Source: Aotearoamyces nothofagi (taxonomy: Eukaryota > Ascomycota > Leotiomycetes > Leotiales > Tympanidaceae). Taken from it: DNA of 64,000 bases. The position numbers were made by a program, and so were the translations under genes. The notes under the pieces are model-generated. The model saw only the letters and a program-made list of their open reading frames with translations, ran no database searches and was not told the origin of the DNA. The stretch lies in NCBI GenBank assembly GCA_015345905.1, contig JADDTR010000023.1:1-64000 (forward strand), given 5' to 3'. This document shows positions 59,814 to 64,000 of this stretch, piece by piece; position 1 is the stretch's first letter, and each line of letters starts with the position of its first letter.

Positions 59814-62611
59814 ACAATGGCCCTGTTGGGAGTTGCGGTGATAGGGGCGGGAGGGGGCGTGACCCGCCATGCTGAGCTGGAGCTGGCCGAGCTGGTAAGC
59901 TACTACCGTACCTACAGAGCTACTACCGTACCTACAGTGCACTACCCAAGGTCCCTTGGCTAGGGCAGAGCCTAGAGCCAAGGCCTACCGGCAGAGCCTG
60001 GAGCCACAGAGCTGACACCGGAGAGGTGTATAACGCATCAATCTCAGATACAGTATAGTATAGTATAGTATATACAGCATATACACACTGTACTTGCATC
60101 CTATACACCATCGTCGTCGACCCTTTTCCATCACGGATCACCCATTCCACCTGCTCTCTTGGAATCGCGTCGTAGTGGCGCCCCACCACTCGAGCTCACC
60201 TTGGCTGCCCTTACTTTACTGCCCAGACTCTACTGCTTAGATAGATCTACAGTACGCTTCCGCGCACACAGTACGTGATCTGTTATATCATGATATCATC
60301 CTGCTTCCGATCCCGACTCTGATTCTCGAGAGGAGAGCGTCACCTCAGGTGTGGTTTCAATGCCAATGCCAATGCCAATCTCAATCCCGGACGATTCTTC
60401 AAAGCAGATGGCAATCAGGAATCAATCAGTCAATCAGTCAGTCAGTCAGTGGGCCAGTCAGTCAATCAATCAATCGCTGTCCCGCCATGCTGGTTTCGAG
60501 ATGCAGCCGAGCTCGAGGTCCTTGGTCTGGCACAGTCCAAACATTCAATCAAAAACACCCCTGCATCAGGGCCAGACACCGCTACAGCTACGGTATGCGT
60601 TGCGTGCCCGTATATTGGCTGGCCAGTGCGGTATTATTGCTGTACTTGCCTGCCCCTCCGCCCTCGGTATATTGCGTGTGTGATTGAACTGCGGTAAGAT
60701 GTAAGATATATATTTGGAGGATAGAACTGTATAGAGAGCCATCTGGGCCGTTTCAACCTCGCATGCCGAAGCCTAACTTCTGTTGCATACGGGCACTCGG
60801 GTGTAATCTGAAAGCTCGTCCTGCATTATTGTCCTGTACTTGCGCGGCCGAGCATGTGACGATGATGAACGACAATGAACGACGATGATGCGAATCCGGG
60901 ATTCACCTTCGGAACCCTGCGGGCCCGAACTGGTCCGGCCTCGCCATGCATGGCCTGCCTCGTCTGCCCCGTACGTACTGTACTGTACTGTCCTGTAGTA
61001 CTGCTCCTCCGCTCTTCCGCATCTGACAGAATCCAAATCTGACAGACGCATGCCACACGATCCTTAATCCGCGATACAGGCAGGATCCGATCCAGCTGCG
61101 TCCCTATAACCAACGCCCAACGCCCAACGCCCAACAAACCACTAAACCTGCAACTCCCTTCCACAGGTACTGTAGATACAGGAGGATGCGCGCCCAGGGA
61201 CCGTCAGGCTCGCATCCCACTGCCAAGCTCAGTACGAGAGAGCCGAGTCAGAGCTGCGTTTTGGGAGGGGCCGCCACGCCCGCTACTGGCTGTGCTCCGT
61301 ATGTTCTGCATCGGCCACCGATCTGCAGGGGCCCTGCAAAACCAGCCGTGGTGAGGCATCGGCGCGGATCGATGAAACGCGCCTTCACTTCTCGCGACGC
61401 TCTCGCCCCCAATCAGCCGAGCGTCATTTGTCCCCATCCACTGCCATCCACTGCCATCCACTGCCATCCTGTTGCTGTTGCTGTCCTGTGCTGGAGGCAG
61501 CCAAAGCCCACAAGCCCGTCCGTCACGCTGCCACCTGCTTGCCTACAGACATTCCTTTTTCCGTCGCCTCTTGTCTCACCATCTCCCCCAGGTGGCAAAC
61601 ATCCAAAGTCACGAGCTGGCTGCTTTGCCCCCAGTGTATCGTATCCGGAGAATCATGGAACGAATGCTACCGAGGCACCCCCCTTGCTTTGGACGTGTCA
61701 TGATGACTGATCATCACCAAGACTCTGGAGACCGGGCCGCGGCAGATACTCAATGCATGATATCTTATTTCCCCAAATATCTTTCTCCATCAGGCGTGTG
61801 AGAGCGAGACGTCTTCTCTGCTGGAGAGATCCTAGTGCATTGCATATATATATTTGTGTGCTTATTCATGTGCAATGAGTGCGTGGAGGGCCGGATATTC
61901 TCTTATGCACGTTGCCGCGCGCCAGGCAAATATTGGAACCTTCGCCTCTTTCGCTTTCCACCCTCTGGACGTGCCCCCCCGTGTCGGACGTGCCCCATTA
62001 TCACGGTTCCCTATCGATAGCAAACCCTCGGTGTCGGGTCGTCTACAGGGCCGCCGAATCAGGGCGCAGAACGTCCCCTTTGCCGCTGGCAAGGTTGGGA
62101 AAGGGGCGTCTGTTGGAGGTCTAAGGGTATCGTCGCCGCAGTGTTGGTTGTGGCTTGCGTGGATGCTATGCATGCCATCTGCTCTGTATCACCAACTGAT
62201 GTATGCAATATCTCCACGAGGCAAAATGTTCTGCTTCTCCAAAATACACCGAGGCCGAGCACGGCATCTGAGTACAGTACGGATTCTATGAAGCTGACTG
62301 CAACGAATCCAACAAAACTTGATCAAGGGCTTGAAAACCGAATTGAGAGACCGTAATATTAATCAATCTAATAATAGGCAATCAAATCTTCTCCAACAAC
62401 CCCAAACATTACCTTGGCATCCAAGGCACCAATCAAGCCATGGGTAGAATACAATACATACACCCGTGACCCCTCCGACCTTATCCAACGTGACCACTCG
62501 CAATCTGCCCACATCCGCGCCTGAGATCTCAGGCCGCACAAAACACTTCCCAAAAATTATTTCCTACCATCAGCGCCGCCTCCCCCAAACACCAAAACCA
62601 CAACCACGACC

Positions 62612-63356
62612 ATGGCACCACGCAGCAAGAAAGCCGCCCCCGAGGCCTCCCAAGACGAGGACGCCCCCATGACCGACGCCGCCGCGACGGGCGCAGCCGA
62701 GGAGTCGACTGCCGTTCCGGATGAGTATCTGCAGGGCTTCGATAGCCAGAAGATTAGGATTGTACGTCTGACTACTTGCTTGCTTGGTGACGTCGGCGAC
62801 TTGGGCGACCTGAGCGCATAGGCTGATTGTTGTGTTCTTCTCCCTCTAGTTGCCAGGATCGTCGGATACGGCCGCGTCGTTCGAGTTCACGGGCGAGGAT
62901 CATACGCTGGGCAATGCGTTGCGGTATATCATCATGAAGAAGTACGTTAGAGCCTCTGCCTCCGCGCCCACCTGCACCGGCACTGGACTGGCGAAACAGC
63001 GCCAGATACGTCTTTTGTCTACGCTTGAATTGGGGGGATGAGAGATGGCTAATCGTGTTCATCGGCTTGCAGTCCTAATGTCGAGTTTTGCGGCTACTCG
63101 ATTCCTCACCCTTCGGAGCCCAAGATGAATATCAGAATACAGACATATGGTTAGTACTCCCCAAAATACACTTTAGCCTTTGGTTGTATTGCTGGTGAAT
63201 GAGCCTTGGCTGATATGCGTGGTTGTAGATGGCACGACGGCGTTTGACGTGCTGGAGAAGGGATTTGACGATCTGATGGATCTGTGTGATGTTGTGGCGG
63301 ATAAGTTTGCGCAGGAGAGAGCGTCTTTCGCGTTAGAAAGTTCTGAAGCATCTTAG
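62612..63356 (+). CDS. rpc19: RNA polymerase I and III subunit AC19 (Rpc19)
   Basis: Four exons: 62612-62761, 62850-62941, 63073-63149 and 63229-63356, giving about 148 residues. AC19 is shared by RNA polymerases I and III and pairs with AC40, like the bacterial alpha dimer. An acidic, Ala-rich N-terminus of ~40 residues leads to the alpha-like fold. Splicing yields [20 protein letters not shown], then [34 protein letters not shown] and [15 protein letters not shown]; these are the expected blocks, including the alpha motif HTLGNALR. Three introns in a 447-bp coding region is dense for this window. The start has a good context (GACCATGG). Confidence 0.95.
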
Positions 63357-63539
63357 TCTAGATATTGGGTTGAGATGACTTGGGGGGAGAATTCGGTACG
63401 GCAAAGCATTGCAAGGCGTTAAAAGAGGAAACATCATGGCACGGCAAGCATGGTGCGGGTTGGCGTTTTGAAAGAGCTTAATTCGTGACATAAGGGATAT
63501 ATACAGAGCACTCAACCACAACCATGACCTCTAAGCTTT

Positions 63540-64000
63540 CTAGTTACGTCCCTGTGAGGTGTGTTAGTATTGGCATGTCTAGGCCGAGAGTGAAGCAGTA
63601 AGAAAAGATGTGATGGGGGCAGACGAACCTCTAAAAATCCACTTATAAAGTTCTTTGGTAGCTGTGCCTTTGGATCTTCCTCTGCGCGGAAATATTTGAG
63701 GATGTGTGGTAATTGTTTCCAATAATTCAATGTTTCCTGTTTAGGTCCATCGTTAGTGTATATCTCGTGATAAGTAAACCAACTTTTCCATTTCCTCAGC
63801 CACAAGCTGAATATCATAATAGTTGTCACTTGAACCTTTTATGTACCCATATCCATGTGCCTCTAGGTCTCTATATCGTCCATGCTATGCTACTACCGAA
63901 GACCATAAAAAGGGAGAGCTCGAAGTACTGGCCATACCTGGAATTCCGCATGACTCTGGAAGAGTAACACATCCACAACGTTTATCTGGCTCACAAATCT
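63540..64000 (-). CDS. 3' end of an unrecognised gene, cut by the window edge
   Basis: Minus-strand pieces that join in one frame: from the edge to 63938, 63860-63780, 63736-63629 and 63551-63540. The last ~90 residues read ..LLFQSHAEFQ, AHGYGYIKGSSDNYYDIQLV, AEEMEKL, ETLNYWKQLPHILKYFRAEE, DPKAQLPKNFISGFLEGRN, then stop. The supposed intron at 63779-63737 is short (43 bp) with a GTTTAC donor but a good CTAAC branch and AACAG acceptor. The other two have GTATGG and GTTCGT donors. I do not recognise the protein; charged, Tyr/Trp-containing sequence and consistent phase support coding. Most of the gene lies outside the window. Confidence 0.5.

Larger units (their letters stand above)
58007..62611. 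other. Repeat-rich gene-poor block
   Basis: No gene supported in 4.6 kb between two divergent genes. Simple runs (GGGTTTTGGG and poly-G near 58565, GAGA near 58655 and 58900-58975), CCCCGACAG units near 59010, then a dense set of pentanucleotide arrays at 59.2-59.8 kb. Further small arrays are AGTAT near 60050, AATGCC near 60360, CAATCAGT near 60425, CAACGCC at 61111-61134 and CCATCCACTG at 61434-61463. Frames up to 174 codons are low-complexity shadows of these repeats. Confidence 0.6.

Overview
The window looks like nuclear DNA of a filamentous ascomycete (Pezizomycotina; a Leotiomycete is a guess I cannot prove). The evidence is short introns of about 45-80 bp (one of 178 bp and some uncertain) with GTANGT-like donors and CTAAC-type branch sites, compact multi-exon genes for typical fungal families, a tRNA-Pro with an intron, and a sharply bounded AT-rich island at the left edge of the kind left by repeat-induced point mutation (RIP).

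Layout from the left: an AT-rich gene-free island (1 to about 1.57 kb) with a recurring palindrome; an aldehyde dehydrogenase (-); a bZIP transcription factor (-); about 7 kb without a convincing gene; an SMP-30/gluconolactonase-like protein (+); two neighbouring diverged paralogues of an unrecognised family (+,+); an endosomal/vacuolar Na+/H+ exchanger (-); a Sut1-like sugar transporter (+); a doubtful small locus (+); Sec12, the ER exchange factor for Sar1 (-); the PAK kinase Cla4 (-); glycyl-tRNA synthetase (-) in head-to-head arrangement with the ribosome-biogenesis Brix protein Rpf1 (+); a predicted type II membrane protein that may be a glycosyltransferase (-); 3.6 kb of repeat-rich DNA ending in a decayed 2EXR-like gene; a large RING / zinc-module / SH3 protein (+); an intron-bearing tRNA-Pro (-); a GNAT acetyltransferase (-); 3.7 kb of repeat-rich DNA; a Hal4/Sat4-family kinase (+); an unrecognised low-complexity protein (-); 4.6 kb of repeat-rich DNA; RNA polymerase I/III subunit Rpc19 (+); and the 3' end of a gene that runs off the right edge (-).

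Most genes are housekeeping or signalling: secretion (Sec12, Nhx1), polarity (Cla4), translation and ribosome synthesis (GlyRS, Rpf1, Rpc19, tRNA-Pro), ion and sugar transport (Nhx1, Sut1-like, Hal4-like kinase). I see no secondary-metabolite cluster and no intact mobile element. The gene-free blocks fall into two kinds: the AT-rich island, and GC-balanced blocks dense in short tandem arrays. Many of those arrays are pentanucleotides of the form ACAG+N, mixed with the palindrome TACTGTACAGTA. The most original items are the two neighbouring paralogues with a shared H-x-G-N...W-x4-C-x-K-x3-V-x2-W signature, the GlyRS with an NLS-like insertion plus a removable mitochondrial leader, the RING/zinc-module/SH3 protein, and the ACAGN repeat family. 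Exon boundaries were read by eye from splice signals and frame continuity and have not been tested against transcripts.
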